Assembly: GCA_016871755.1 (NCBI GenBank) | Contig: VHCJ01000009.1 | Coordinates: 51,914-115,913, forward strand | Source of the DNA: Verrucomicrobiota bacterium | GTDB lineage: Bacteria > Verrucomicrobiota > Verrucomicrobiia > Opitutales > Opitutaceae | Direction: 5' to 3' | Length of the DNA: 64,000 nucleotides | Part shown: positions 1-10,575 of the stretch, piece after piece | Layout of the letters: every line of letters starts with the position of its first letter | Position numbering within the stretch: the stretch's first letter is position 1 | Notes under the pieces: generated by a model | Told to the model about the DNA's origin: nothing | Database searches by the model: none | Seen by the model: the letters and a program-made list of their open reading frames with translations, nothing else | Position numbers and translations under genes: made by a program

Positions 1-321
1 TACTGCCACATGATCGTGGGCTCCGGCGTCTTCGTCCTCCTCTTCCTCGGCGGCTGGAATCCGCTGCCCTGGGTCTCCCTGGAGACGCTCGCGGGCTGGC
101 TCCACCTTGCCGGCAGCCCGGTGCTCACGGGCGTACTCGCGACTCTCCTTTTCCTCGGGAAGGTGGTCGCCTTCATCTTCTTCTTCATGTGGGTCCGGTG
201 GACGCTGCCGCGCTTCCGCTACGACCAGGTCATGAAGCTCGGCTGGCAGAAGCTGCTGCCGCTCTCGATCGCCAATCTCATCGTCTACGCCATCGTCATC
301 GCGCTCATCGAGCGCGCCTGA
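1..321 (+). CDS. nuoH: NADH-quinone oxidoreductase subunit H, C-terminal fragment
   Basis: The last 106 codons of the membrane subunit of respiratory complex I that joins the peripheral arm and forms part of the quinone chamber. The reading frame is open from base 1, so the start lies outside the window. The residues YCHMIVGSGVFVLLFLGGW match the NuoH segment usually seen as AEYANM...LFLGGW, followed by two hydrophobic helices and a basic loop (WVRWTLPRFRYDQVMKLGW) that is characteristic of the NuoH C-terminus. nuoI follows after 43 bases, as in standard nuo operons. Identification rests on these motifs and on the intact nuoI-N order downstream. Confidence 0.93.
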   Translation, partial: YCHMIVGSGVFVLLFLGGWNPLPWVSLETLAGWLHLAGSPVLTGVLATLLFLGKVVAFIFFFMWVRWTLPRFRYDQVMKLGWQKLLPLSIANLIVYAIVIALIERA

Positions 322-364
322 TCCGTCCGCCTCTCCCGCTCCCTCCGCCTCTTTCGCTCCTCCC

Positions 365-913
365 ATGCCCGTCATCCCCGTCGAACGCAAACCGCTCACC
401 CTGGCCGAGCGCACCTACCTCCCGCAGATCGTCCATGGGCTGAAGACGACGTTCCGGCACCTCGTGGCGCCGAACGTGACCTTGGAGTACCCGGAGCAGC
501 GCCCGGAGATCCCGGGCGGCTACCGCGGCGTCCCGACACTCGTCCGCGACCCCAACGGCCGTGAGAAGTGCGTCTCCTGCCAGCTCTGCGAATTTGTCTG
601 CCCGCCGAAGGCGATCCGCATCACCCCGGGCGAGATCGCCCCGGACTCCCCGCAGGCGCACGTCGAGCGCGCGCCGCAGGCCTTCGACATCGACATGCTC
701 CGCTGCATCTACTGCGGCCTGTGCCAGGAGGTCTGCCCCGAGGAGGCGATCTGGCTGCAGACGCAGTACTCGATGACCGGCTACACCCGCGAGGAGATGG
801 TCAACCACAAGGACCGCCTCTACGAACTGGGCGGCACGCTCCCGGATGCCCACCACAAGTGGGACAAGAAGAAAGCCGCGGAGAACGCGGCGGCGCACGG
901 CGGCCATCACTGA
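365..913 (+). CDS. nuoI: NADH-quinone oxidoreductase subunit I (2x[4Fe-4S])
   Basis: Peripheral-arm ferredoxin subunit of complex I that carries electrons to the terminal cluster N2. The 182-residue product has the normal family length. Two complete 4Fe-4S motifs are visible: C69-x2-C72-x2-C75-x3-C79-P and C114-x2-C117-x2-C120-x3-C124-P. The N-terminal amphipathic stretch (residues 16-35, QIVHGLKTTFRHL) fits the membrane-surface helix of NuoI. The C-terminal tail is His/Lys rich (KKKAAENAAAHGGHH), which is a little unusual but does not touch the clusters. It sits between nuoH and nuoJ in a co-directional operon. Confidence 0.96.
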   Translation: MPVIPVERKPLTLAERTYLPQIVHGLKTTFRHLVAPNVTLEYPEQRPEIPGGYRGVPTLVRDPNGREKCVSCQLCEFVCPPKAIRITPGEIAPDSPQAHVERAPQAFDIDMLRCIYCGLCQEVCPEEAIWLQTQYSMTGYTREEMVNHKDRLYELGGTLPDAHHKWDKKKAAENAAAHGGHH

Positions 914-951
914 TCTGAACCGCCCCGTTTCCTGCCCGCTCCTTTCCAGCC

Positions 952-1470
952 ATGGCTGACCTGCTCTTCTACGTTCTTGGTGGCGTGACGCTCGGCACGG
1001 CCGCGCTCACGGTGCTGAGCCGCAACGCGGTGAACTCCGCGATGTTCTTCCTCCTGAGCCTGCTGGCGACGGCGGGGCTCTTCGTGCTGCTCGACGCCTA
1101 CCTCCTCGCCGCGCTCCTCGTCCTCGTCTACGCGGGCGCGGTGGTCGCGCTGTTCCTCTTCATCATCATGCTGCTCGACATGCAGGGAGGCGTGCGGCCG
1201 CCGTTCACGCGCGCGACCATCGCCGCCGCGGTCGCGGCGACGGGTCTCCTGACCGTGGCCGTGCTGGGCTTCGTGAAGCGCGCGCAGTTGAGTGTCGCCC
1301 CGGTCTCCCCGGACCTGCCGGTCGTTGGCGCGTCGCTCAAGGCCTACGCCGCCCAGTTGTTCACGACCTACCTCCTGCCGGTGCAGGTGGTGGGTTTCCT
1401 GCTCCTGATCGCGATGCTCGGAGTCATCGTGCTGAGCAAGCGCGTCGAGGGCCTGGAGGACATCAAATGA
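952..1470 (+). CDS. nuoJ: NADH-quinone oxidoreductase subunit J
   Basis: Membrane subunit of complex I, 172 residues with five predicted hydrophobic helices. The conserved third-helix region is visible as [22 protein letters not shown] (residues about 56-77), which contains the pi-bulge region of NuoJ. Normal family length. The stop codon overlaps the nuoK start by four bases (ATGA), which indicates translational coupling. Confidence 0.94.
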   Translation: MADLLFYVLGGVTLGTAALTVLSRNAVNSAMFFLLSLLATAGLFVLLDAYLLAALLVLVYAGAVVALFLFIIMLLDMQGGVRPPFTRATIAAAVAATGLLTVAVLGFVKRAQLSVAPVSPDLPVVGASLKAYAAQLFTTYLLPVQVVGFLLLIAMLGVIVLSKRVEGLEDIK

Positions 1471-1772
1471 CCATCGGACTCAATGCCTACATCACGCTGA
1501 GCGTGATTCTGTTCGCGCTCGGCTTCCTTGGCGTGCTCCTGCGCAAGAACACGCTCGTGATCTACATGTGCCTCGAGCTCATGCTAGTGGCGTCGACGCT
1601 CGCGCTGGTGGCCTTCTCCCGGTTCAACAGCCTGCTGGATGGAAATGTCTTCGTCTTCTTCATCCTCACCGTGGCCGCCGCGGAGGTCGCGGTCGGGCTC
1701 GCGATCATCGTCGCGCTCTTCCGGCGCCGGCAGACGGTGCAGGTCGACGAATTGAACGCCCTGCGCGACTGA
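1467..1772 (+). CDS. nuoK: NADH-quinone oxidoreductase subunit K
   Basis: Small three-helix membrane subunit of complex I, 101 residues as expected. The helix 2 signature is present ([19 protein letters not shown], including the conserved Glu of the proton path), as is the helix 3 Glu in [19 protein letters not shown]. It starts inside the nuoJ stop codon. nuoL follows after 37 bases. Confidence 0.95.
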   Translation: MTIGLNAYITLSVILFALGFLGVLLRKNTLVIYMCLELMLVASTLALVAFSRFNSLLDGNVFVFFILTVAAAEVAVGLAIIVALFRRRQTVQVDELNALRD

Positions 1773-1809
1773 GCGCCCGTCCCGACTGGCTGAACCCTTT
1801 CCTGATTCC

Positions 1810-3693
<1,884 letters not shown>

Positions 3694-3721
3694 CCCGTCT
3701 TCCGCGAACCAGCGCTGACCC

Positions 3722-5242
3722 ATGCAACTCGACCCTCTCCTCCTCGCCATCGCGACGCCCCTGGCGGTGGCGGCCGTGATCTTCGCCGGGCTGCCCAAGC
3801 GCTACTCCGTGCGCCTGGCCTACCTCGGCTTCGGCGTCCCGGCAGCCATCGCCCTGTGGCTCTGGAGCCGCTTTCCCGCGGGCGCGGGCGAGGCCTACCA
3901 GTTCATGTCGAGTCGCGACCTCGGGCTCTCCCTGCTCGGGATCAAGCTGACCCTCGGGCTCAACGGCATCTCCCTGCCGATGTTCGTCCTCGCGGGCGTC
4001 GTCGGTCTCGCCGCCGGGCTCTACGCGATCCAGTCCGGCGCGGAGCGACTCAAGATCTACCTCGCGCTCCTGCTCGTCATGCAGGGCGGGTTGATGGGTG
4101 TCTTCGCCAGCGTGGACATCTTCTTCTTCTATTTCTTCCACGAACTCGCGCTGATCCCGACCTTCATCATGGTCGGGATCTGGGGCGGGCGCGACCGGGG
4201 CTATGCGGCGATGAAGCTCACGATCTACCTCACGGTGGGAGCGATGCTGTCGCTGGCCGGCTTGATCCTGATCTACCACCAGAGCGGTGCGCAGACGTTT
4301 GATCTGATCACGCTGCGGGCCGAGGCGCTGGCGCATCCGTTGTCCTTCACGGCGCAGAAGTACGGTTTCGGTCTGCTGCTTTTCGGTTTCGGCATCCTGG
4401 TTTCCCTGTGGCCGTTCCACACGTGGGCCCCGCTCGGCTACGGTGCCGCCCCGAGCTCGGCGGCGATGCTGCACTCGGGTGTGCTGAAGAAGTTCGGCCT
4501 CTACGGTCTCCTGCAGGTCGCCCTCCCGCTGGCCCCGGTCGGCGCGGCGCACTGGTCCGGTGTCCTCACCGTCCTCGCCTTGGGCAACGTCCTGATCGTC
4601 GGCATCATCGCCCTCGCCCAGCGCGACCTCAAGCAGGTGGTCGGGTACGGCTCGGTCATGCACATGGGCTATGCCTTCCTCGGCATCGCGGCGACGTCCG
4701 TCGTCGGGGTGGGGGGCGCCGTCCTCATGATGGTGGCGCACGGGTTGTCCGTCGCCCTGCTCTTCCTGCTCTCGACCTGCATCTACCACCGGACGCACAC
4801 GTTCGATCTCACCGAGATGGGCGGGCTGGCGCGGCACACTCCCGTGCTGGCGGCGTTCTTCGTCGCCGCCACGATGGCGTCCATCGGTCTGCCGGGCTTC
4901 GCCAATTTCTGGGGTGAGCTGACGCTCTTCGTGGCGATCTGGAAGTCCTCTCCGTGGGTCGCCGCCGGGGCGGTCGCCGGGGTCGTCATCACCGCGATCT
5001 ACGCCTTGCGCGCGGTCGCAAAGGTCTTCTTCGGTCCGCCGACCGAGGCGTTCTCCCGGGTCGTCGCGCATGTCGCGCCCGTCGATCTGCGCTGGGCCGA
5101 GCGCCTGCCCGCGCTGCTGCTCCTCGGCTTGCTGCTCTTCATCGGTTTCTGGCCGCGGTCCCTCTCCGCGCCGCTCAACTCCGCCCTCGGTTCCCTGGCC
5201 CCGGCGCTGGCCGTCAAGGCGGCCGCCGATCCGCGTCCCTAA
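3722..5242 (+). CDS. nuoM: NADH-quinone oxidoreductase subunit M
   Basis: Second antiporter-like subunit of complex I, 506 residues. The helix 5 Glu lies near residue 141 in FFHELALIPTFIM. Helix 7/8 reads WPFHTWAPLGYGAAPSSAAM followed by HSGVLKKFGLYGL. The typical helix 12 Lys lies in a short GVLKKFG/ALRAVAKVFFG context. The sequence has LGYG where many NuoM proteins have LPDAH, so the usual Asp-His pair after WAP is changed; this is a local deviation within an otherwise standard protein. The gene starts 28 bases after nuoL. Confidence 0.95.
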   Translation: MQLDPLLLAIATPLAVAAVIFAGLPKRYSVRLAYLGFGVPAAIALWLWSRFPAGAGEAYQFMSSRDLGLSLLGIKLTLGLNGISLPMFVLAGVVGLAAGLYAIQSGAERLKIYLALLLVMQGGLMGVFASVDIFFFYFFHELALIPTFIMVGIWGGRDRGYAAMKLTIYLTVGAMLSLAGLILIYHQSGAQTFDLITLRAEALAHPLSFTAQKYGFGLLLFGFGILVSLWPFHTWAPLGYGAAPSSAAMLHSGVLKKFGLYGLLQVALPLAPVGAAHWSGVLTVLALGNVLIVGIIALAQRDLKQVVGYGSVMHMGYAFLGIAATSVVGVGGAVLMMVAHGLSVALLFLLSTCIYHRTHTFDLTEMGGLARHTPVLAAFFVAATMASIGLPGFANFWGELTLFVAIWKSSPWVAAGAVAGVVITAIYALRAVAKVFFGPPTEAFSRVVAHVAPVDLRWAERLPALLLLGLLLFIGFWPRSLSAPLNSALGSLAPALAVKAAADPRP

Positions 5243-5257
5243 CCGTCGCCCGCCGCG

Positions 5258-6781
5258 ATGAATCTCTCCCTCCTCCAGTCCGCCGCCGCCGACAATCGTT
5301 GGGCGGACTTGTTCCCCGAACTGCCGCTGGCGTTGCTGGCGCTGTTCCTCCTCGTCCTCGAGATCGTGCTCCCGAAGCGGCAGCACCGGTCCATCCCGGT
5401 CGTGGCGATCCTCGGCCAGGTCGCGCTGCTCGTCGCCCTGCTGGTCAATCTGCGTGGGGGCATGACTGAGCAGCTGACGTTCAACGGTCTCCTGCGGCAT
5501 TCGCCGACCGGGCAGTTCTTCCGGGTCCTCTTCCTCGTCACGTCGCTTCTCGTCAGCATCCTCGGAGTGGTCAGCCTCGCCCGGCAGCGCATGCCGCGGG
5601 TGGAGTTCTTCCACATCGTGATGGTCGTGGCGGCCGCGATGATGCTGCTCGTGCAGAGTCATCACTTCGTGATGTTCTTCGTCGCGCTGGAGACCGTCAC
5701 GGTCGGGTTCTACATCCTCGTCAGTTACTTCCGGACCAATCCGCTCTCGCTGGAGGCCGGCCTGAAGTACCTCGTGATGGGTGCGCTCAGCTCCGCGATC
5801 CTGCTCTTCGGCATCGTGCTGCTCTACGGCGCGGTCGGCAACCCGGCGCTGGCGCCGTCCGGCATCGCCGCCGGGGCGATGGACTTCGCCTCGGTGCGGC
5901 AGTTCCTCCTCGCGCACCCCGACAACTTCCTCGCCCAGCTCGGTATCGTCCTCGTGCTCTCCGGGGTGGCCTTCAAGATCGGTGCGGTGCCGTTCCAGAT
6001 CTGGGTGCCGGATGTCTACCAGGGGGCTCCGACCCCCGTGACGGCCTTCCTCGCCGTGGGCTCGAAGGCCGCCGGCTTCGGCGCCTTGGTCGTCCTCGCC
6101 GGCGTCTTCGCCCCGTGCAAGAGCCTGGTCATTCCGGTGCTGTCCGTGATGGCGGGGGCGACGATTCTCTTCGGCAATCTCGCGGCCCTGACCCAGTACA
6201 ACGTCAAGCGGCTAATCGCTCTCTCCGGCGTGTCGCACGCGGGTTACCTCCTGATCGGGGTGATCGCGGCCTATTACGACCCGGCGGCCTTGAGCGGGGT
6301 TTACTTCTACCTCATCGCCTACCTCGTGGCGTCGTTCGCGGTGTTTGGCGTCATGACCCATGTGTGCGGCGAGAATGAGGCGGATCAGGAGCTCGAGCAC
6401 TACGCCGACCTCGCCCAGACGCATCCTTTCCTCGCGCTGGTGCTCGTGATCGGGCTGGGTTCGCTGGCCGGCATTCCGCCGCTGGCCGGCTTCATCGGCA
6501 AGCTGATGATCTTCCTCGCCGCCTTCTCGGCCGGGCTCTACGTGCTGCTCGGCATCGCGGTGCTGGGCGTCATGATCTCGATCTACTACTACTTCGGCTG
6601 GATCAAGGCGGCGTGTTTCTCCGCCTGGCGGCTGCCCACCCCGGCGGGTGAGGCGGTCCCGAGCCTGCCCCGCACCCCGGTGGCATGGCCCGCCCGGATC
6701 ACCCTCGGCACCCTCGCGGTCGCCTCCGTGGTCCTCGGGCTTTGGCAAGGCCCGATCATCGGCTGGCTGCTTGCGCGCTGA
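5258..6781 (+). CDS. nuoN: NADH-quinone oxidoreductase subunit N
   Basis: Third antiporter-like subunit of complex I, 507 residues, and the last gene of the nuo operon. Recognisable motifs are the helix 5 Glu in FFVALETVTVGFYILVSY, the helix 7/8 region FKIGAVPFQIWVPDVYQGAP and TPVTAFLAVGSKAAGF, and QYNVKRLIALSGVSHAGYLL. It begins 15 bases after the nuoM stop. A 72-base gap separates it from the thyX-like gene on the same strand; no clear terminator is seen there, so read-through is possible. Confidence 0.95.
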   Translation: MNLSLLQSAAADNRWADLFPELPLALLALFLLVLEIVLPKRQHRSIPVVAILGQVALLVALLVNLRGGMTEQLTFNGLLRHSPTGQFFRVLFLVTSLLVSILGVVSLARQRMPRVEFFHIVMVVAAAMMLLVQSHHFVMFFVALETVTVGFYILVSYFRTNPLSLEAGLKYLVMGALSSAILLFGIVLLYGAVGNPALAPSGIAAGAMDFASVRQFLLAHPDNFLAQLGIVLVLSGVAFKIGAVPFQIWVPDVYQGAPTPVTAFLAVGSKAAGFGALVVLAGVFAPCKSLVIPVLSVMAGATILFGNLAALTQYNVKRLIALSGVSHAGYLLIGVIAAYYDPAALSGVYFYLIAYLVASFAVFGVMTHVCGENEADQELEHYADLAQTHPFLALVLVIGLGSLAGIPPLAGFIGKLMIFLAAFSAGLYVLLGIAVLGVMISIYYYFGWIKAACFSAWRLPTPAGEAVPSLPRTPVAWPARITLGTLAVASVVLGLWQGPIIGWLLAR

Positions 6782-6853
6782 GGCGGGTAAATCGGAGGTC
6801 GCGCCCACCCCTTTCACCGCCGCGCCCCCGATCCCCGAACCCTCCGCCCCGCC

Positions 6854-8200
6854 ATGCGCATCACCGGTCTCGCCCTCGTTCCGCCGCCGACCGCCGCCGG
6901 CCTGCCGCAGGTCTCCCCGGAGTTGCTGGCCTCAGTCCTCGCCCGGTATTCACGGAGCAACGACGGACTGGAGGCCATTCTCGCGAAGGTGGATCTTCGC
7001 GACCCGGACGCCTCGATCGACCGCATCCTGAAGTTTGTCGATTACGGCCATGCCTCCATCGGCGGCCTGACCGGCGGCTTGGCGGTGGCGCTCGACGGCG
7101 TGTCGATGTGGCTCGCCTACAAACTGTTTGAGATCGCTCAGATGGCGGACGGGCAGGAGTCGTCGACGCGGTACATCACGATGGACGCGTCGCAGGTGCC
7201 GTCCGCCGAGGAACTCGGCGTGCCGGAGGATCTCGCGGATCGCTGGCGCGGCGTGATCGCGCGCAGCTTCGCGGCCTATCACGCCGAGTACGGACGGCTC
7301 GACGCCTTGGCGACGGCCGAGCCGGACCGCGTGCGACTGCCCGCCGACGCCAAGCCCGCCGTGGTCACGCGCCTGCGGAAGAACTACGCGCTCGACCGCG
7401 CCCGTTACTTCATCCCGCTCGCCACCCGCACCAACGTCGGCCTCGTGCAGACCTCGCGCATGTGGGCGCAGACGGTGAAGCACCTCGATTCCCTCCCGCA
7501 GCCCGAGGCCCGCGCGGCGGCGACGCTGATCCGCGACGAGCTGCTCAAGCAGTCGCCGCGCCTGATGCGCCACAGCCGCGCCGAGGCGTCCTTCGAGGAG
7601 CAGGCCCGGCAGGAACTCGCCCTCTCGTGCCGGATGGGTCTGGCGCGTCTTTCGACGGATGGGTTGGCCGACGAGGTCTGGGTGCACGTCGACCGGGCCG
7701 CCCCGCCGTTCCTTGCCGAGGAGCAGGGCGCGGCCGAGGCGCTCCGTCACCGCCGCAACCGTTACGGCCATCAAGGTCTGGCGACCCGGCGCATGCGTGT
7801 GACCTTCGCGTGGAACAACCTCGCGCTCGCGGAACTGCGCGACCTGAACCGCCACCGCACCGGGCACCGGTTTACCCCGTTGATCCAGGCCGGGTTCTAC
7901 CTCCCGCCGGAGATCGCGCGCGCGCCGCACGCGGACCTCCTGCGTGAGCAGGCCGCGCTGACCGCCGAACTGCTGCGGCGCGGCTCGCCGGCGTATGCCT
8001 ATTCGCTGCTCCTCGGCGCGCAGACTCCCTTCGAGCACAGCACGCACGCCGACAAGTTCATCTACGAGGCGGAGCTGCGCACCGGCGTGGGTGCGCATTT
8101 CCGCTACGCCGAGCACCTCAGCGCCGCGCTGCGGGAATTCTTCGCGCAGGTGCCCGAGGCCCGGGAGTGGGTCGTCGAGGGCACCGCGGAGCCCGAGTAG
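6854..8200 (+). CDS. Double-domain ThyX-like (FAD-dependent thymidylate synthase family) protein
   Basis: A 448-residue protein that appears to be two ThyX folds in tandem, about twice the length of an ordinary ThyX (220-250). ThyX makes dTMP from dUMP with methylenetetrahydrofolate, FAD and NADPH. In the first half GHAS (65-68) is followed by a helix and QESSTRY (101-107), matching the second part of the RHRx7SxRY signature, but the RHR position reads IAQ (94-96). In the second half GH (305-306) is followed by RHR at 333-335, but the downstream S and RY are gone (LIQAGFY). Residues 181-210 (ARYFIPLATRTN...SRMWAQ) fit the later ThyX helices. Each half thus keeps what the other lost. Activity is unproven. 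It may be co-transcribed with nuo. Confidence 0.75.
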   Translation: MRITGLALVPPPTAAGLPQVSPELLASVLARYSRSNDGLEAILAKVDLRDPDASIDRILKFVDYGHASIGGLTGGLAVALDGVSMWLAYKLFEIAQMADGQESSTRYITMDASQVPSAEELGVPEDLADRWRGVIARSFAAYHAEYGRLDALATAEPDRVRLPADAKPAVVTRLRKNYALDRARYFIPLATRTNVGLVQTSRMWAQTVKHLDSLPQPEARAAATLIRDELLKQSPRLMRHSRAEASFEEQARQELALSCRMGLARLSTDGLADEVWVHVDRAAPPFLAEEQGAAEALRHRRNRYGHQGLATRRMRVTFAWNNLALAELRDLNRHRTGHRFTPLIQAGFYLPPEIARAPHADLLREQAALTAELLRRGSPAYAYSLLLGAQTPFEHSTHADKFIYEAELRTGVGAHFRYAEHLSAALREFFAQVPEAREWVVEGTAEPE

Positions 8201-8555
8201 GCGGTCCGGCGTACCGGCCGCCCCGCCCGGCCCGGGTCACAAATCGTCGCGCAAGCGCCGCTCCGAAATCGGTGGCGGCGTGGTCCGGGCCTTCGGTGCG
8301 GGCTTGGACTCGCGCATCCGGACCACGACGGAGAGCTGGCAGTTCACGGCTTTGCCCTCGTGGAAGATCGGGGAGAACTCGGCGTTGACGACCGCGACCA
8401 CGGCGGCCACCCGCAGGGCATCCGGACCTTCCGGCGCGACACCGGGTGCAGTTAGGCAAACATCGACTCAGGAGAAGCCGGGATTGAGCCCCGGTCAGCC
8501 GGAAAATGCTTTTCGGATAGCAACCGGGGCGGGGACGCGGCACGTTCCCCCCTGC

Positions 8556-9359
8556 ATGTCGTGGCTGCATCGGCTGGAACGCTGGCTGGGCCCCGTGGCC
8601 CTCCCGAACCTCACCCTGTATCTGGTGATGGCTCAGGCATTTGTGTATTTGACGGCCCTGCTTGGGCTGCTTGACCCGACGCGGGTGATGCTGATCCCGG
8701 CGGCGGTGATGGCGGGGGAGTGGTGGCGCCTCTTCACCTTCGTGGCCGATCCGCCGGCGGCGCACTGGGTGTTCGTGGCCTTCGCCCTCTACTTCCTGTA
8801 CCTGAGCGGATCCGCGCTGGAGGAGCAGTGGGGAACGGTGCGTTACAACCTGTTTCTCCTCGTGGGCTACCTGCTGGTGGTCGGCACGGCGTTCCTGACC
8901 CCGTATGCGGCCGCGACGAATCTCTTCATCAGCGGCTCGATCTTCCTCGCCTTCGCGCAGCTCAATCCGACGTTCACGATGTACGTCTTCCTGGTGCTGC
9001 CGATCCAGATACGATGGCTCGCGCTGATCGCCTGGCTGGGCTACGCGTGGAGCTTCGCGACGGGGGATCTTGCCACCCGGCTCTCGATTACGGCGGCGTT
9101 GGCGAACTACTTCCTGTTCCTCGGACACGACCTCTGGCTCTCGCTGCGGCAAGGCTTCCGCCGCGCGCGCACGAACGCCGAGCGCCGCGACGGCCCCCAG
9201 GTCCGACACCGGTGCCATGTCTGCGGCAAGACCGATTTGAGCCACCCGCAACTCGACTTCCGTTACTGCTCCAAGTGCGCCGGCGATCAGTGCTACTGCC
9301 CGGAACACATCCGCAACCACGAACACGTGCTCACCGATGGCGACGCGAAGCAGCCCTAG
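8556..9359 (+). CDS. Rhomboid-like membrane protein with C-terminal Cys-rich (zinc) domain
   Basis: 267 residues when started at the ATG at 8556 (MSWLHRLERWLG); the frame remains open far upstream, but that part overlaps the ThyX-like gene and has no family features. Residues about 20-200 hold six hydrophobic segments in rhomboid arrangement. FISGSIF lines up with the rhomboid GxSGxxF, keeping Ser but replacing the first Gly with Phe. The usual His of the last catalytic helix is not obvious, so protease activity is doubtful. The C-terminal 45 residues contain CHVCGK, CSKCAGDQCYC and two His (HIRNHEH), a likely zinc-binding module. It overlaps the methyltransferase gene by 23 bases. Confidence 0.7.
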   Translation: MSWLHRLERWLGPVALPNLTLYLVMAQAFVYLTALLGLLDPTRVMLIPAAVMAGEWWRLFTFVADPPAAHWVFVAFALYFLYLSGSALEEQWGTVRYNLFLLVGYLLVVGTAFLTPYAAATNLFISGSIFLAFAQLNPTFTMYVFLVLPIQIRWLALIAWLGYAWSFATGDLATRLSITAALANYFLFLGHDLWLSLRQGFRRARTNAERRDGPQVRHRCHVCGKTDLSHPQLDFRYCSKCAGDQCYCPEHIRNHEHVLTDGDAKQP

Positions 9360-10527
9360 CCGCCGCGCCAGCCCCAGGGGCGCGACGGCCGTCAAGCGAA
9401 CCCGCACCCGCCCGCCGACCGGTTCGGCCGCCGCCAGCGGCCCCGGCGCTCCCGCCGCGCCGCTGGCTCCGACGGGCCAACTGGCGACGCTGCGTGCCTG
9501 GCTCGCGTTCGCGGAGCGAGCCTACGCGGACGCCGGTCTCGCCCTCGGGCAGGTGGCGTCGACGGCGCACGATGAGGCGTTGTTCCTCCTGCTGCGGTTG
9601 CTCGGCTGGCCGCTCGACAGCGATGCCTCAGTGCTCGATCAGCGCCTCGACCCCGCGCAGCGGATCACCCTGCGGCAGGGACTCGAGCGACGCGTGCGGG
9701 ACCGCGTCCCGGCCGCCTACGTGGTCGGCCAGGCCTGGCTCGGCGGCCTGCGCTTCCACGTCGACGAGCGCGTCATCATTCCGCGCAGCTACTTCGTCGA
9801 GCATCTCCTCTCCGGACAACTTGAGCTCCTGACCGGTCCCGCGCGTTCCGTGCGCCGGGTGGTCGACGTGTGCACCGGCTCCGGCTGCCTCGCGATCCTC
9901 CTCGCGCGGCACTTCCCGCGCGCCACGGTCGATGCGATCGACCTCTCCCCCGGCGCCTTGGAGGTCGCGGCCCTGAACGTGCGCGCACACGGCCTCGACC
10001 GTCGCGTGCGCCTGCACCGCAGCGACGTGTTCGCCGCCGTGCCGGCCCCGGCGGACGGCTACGACCTGATCTTGAGCAACCCGCCGTACGAACCGAGTGC
10101 GGTGTGCGACCGGTTGCCCGAGGAATTCCGACATGAGCCGCGGCTCGCGCTGGATGGCGGACGCGACGGCCTCGACATCATCCGCCGCCTGCTGCGGGAG
10201 GCGGCTCCGCGTCTGGCCCCGCGTGGTCTCGTTGCGCTCGAGGTCGGCGGACTGCGCGCGGCGATGGAGCACGAGTTCGGCCACCTCGGACTGCTCTGGC
10301 TGCCGTCGGAGGACGGCAGCGACTGCGTGTGCGTCATCCGCGCCGATCGCCTGCGGGCGGCGGCGTCCGCGGGCGCGACGGCGTTGAAGGCCGTGGCCGC
10401 GAAGCCCGGACGGAGTCAGACTTCGGCGGGCAGGCCGGCTCCGGCGCTGCCCGAAGCCGGGGCGAAGGTGCCCGCCCCGCCTGCACGGGCGAGGCTCGTT
10501 AAGCGCGGGCGTAGCAGTACAGCATAG
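9337..10527 (+). CDS. prmB: PrmB-type ribosomal protein L3 glutamine N5-methyltransferase
   Basis: SAM-dependent methyltransferase of the HemK/PrmB family, 396 residues. The substrate-binding motif SNPPYEP lies near residue 247, and the SAM loop DVCTGSGCLAI lies near 177-187 with the acidic DAIDLSPGAL after it. PrmB rather than PrmC is suggested by the N-terminal helical domain (AHDEALFLLLRLLGWPLD, YVVGQAWLGGLRFHVDERV) and the PRSYFVEHL motif, which resemble the L3-specific enzyme. Both ends are extended: about 35 basic/Pro residues at the N-terminus and about 55 Ala/Pro/Lys residues after the domain. The 23-base overlap with the previous gene suggests coupling. Confidence 0.85.
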   Translation: MATRSSPSRRASPRGATAVKRTRTRPPTGSAAASGPGAPAAPLAPTGQLATLRAWLAFAERAYADAGLALGQVASTAHDEALFLLLRLLGWPLDSDASVLDQRLDPAQRITLRQGLERRVRDRVPAAYVVGQAWLGGLRFHVDERVIIPRSYFVEHLLSGQLELLTGPARSVRRVVDVCTGSGCLAILLARHFPRATVDAIDLSPGALEVAALNVRAHGLDRRVRLHRSDVFAAVPAPADGYDLILSNPPYEPSAVCDRLPEEFRHEPRLALDGGRDGLDIIRRLLREAAPRLAPRGLVALEVGGLRAAMEHEFGHLGLLWLPSEDGSDCVCVIRADRLRAAASAGATALKAVAAKPGRSQTSAGRPAPALPEAGAKVPAPPARARLVKRGRSSTA

Positions 10528-10575
10528 CCCGCCGACCCCGCCCGCACGGGCGAGGCCGGGCGCGCGCCCGCGCCG

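Noticed and set aside
10540..10551. GC hairpin GCCCGCACGGGC between the convergent prmB and GH2 remnant genes, as a terminator
   Set aside because: The stem is only five base pairs and no T-run follows on either strand.
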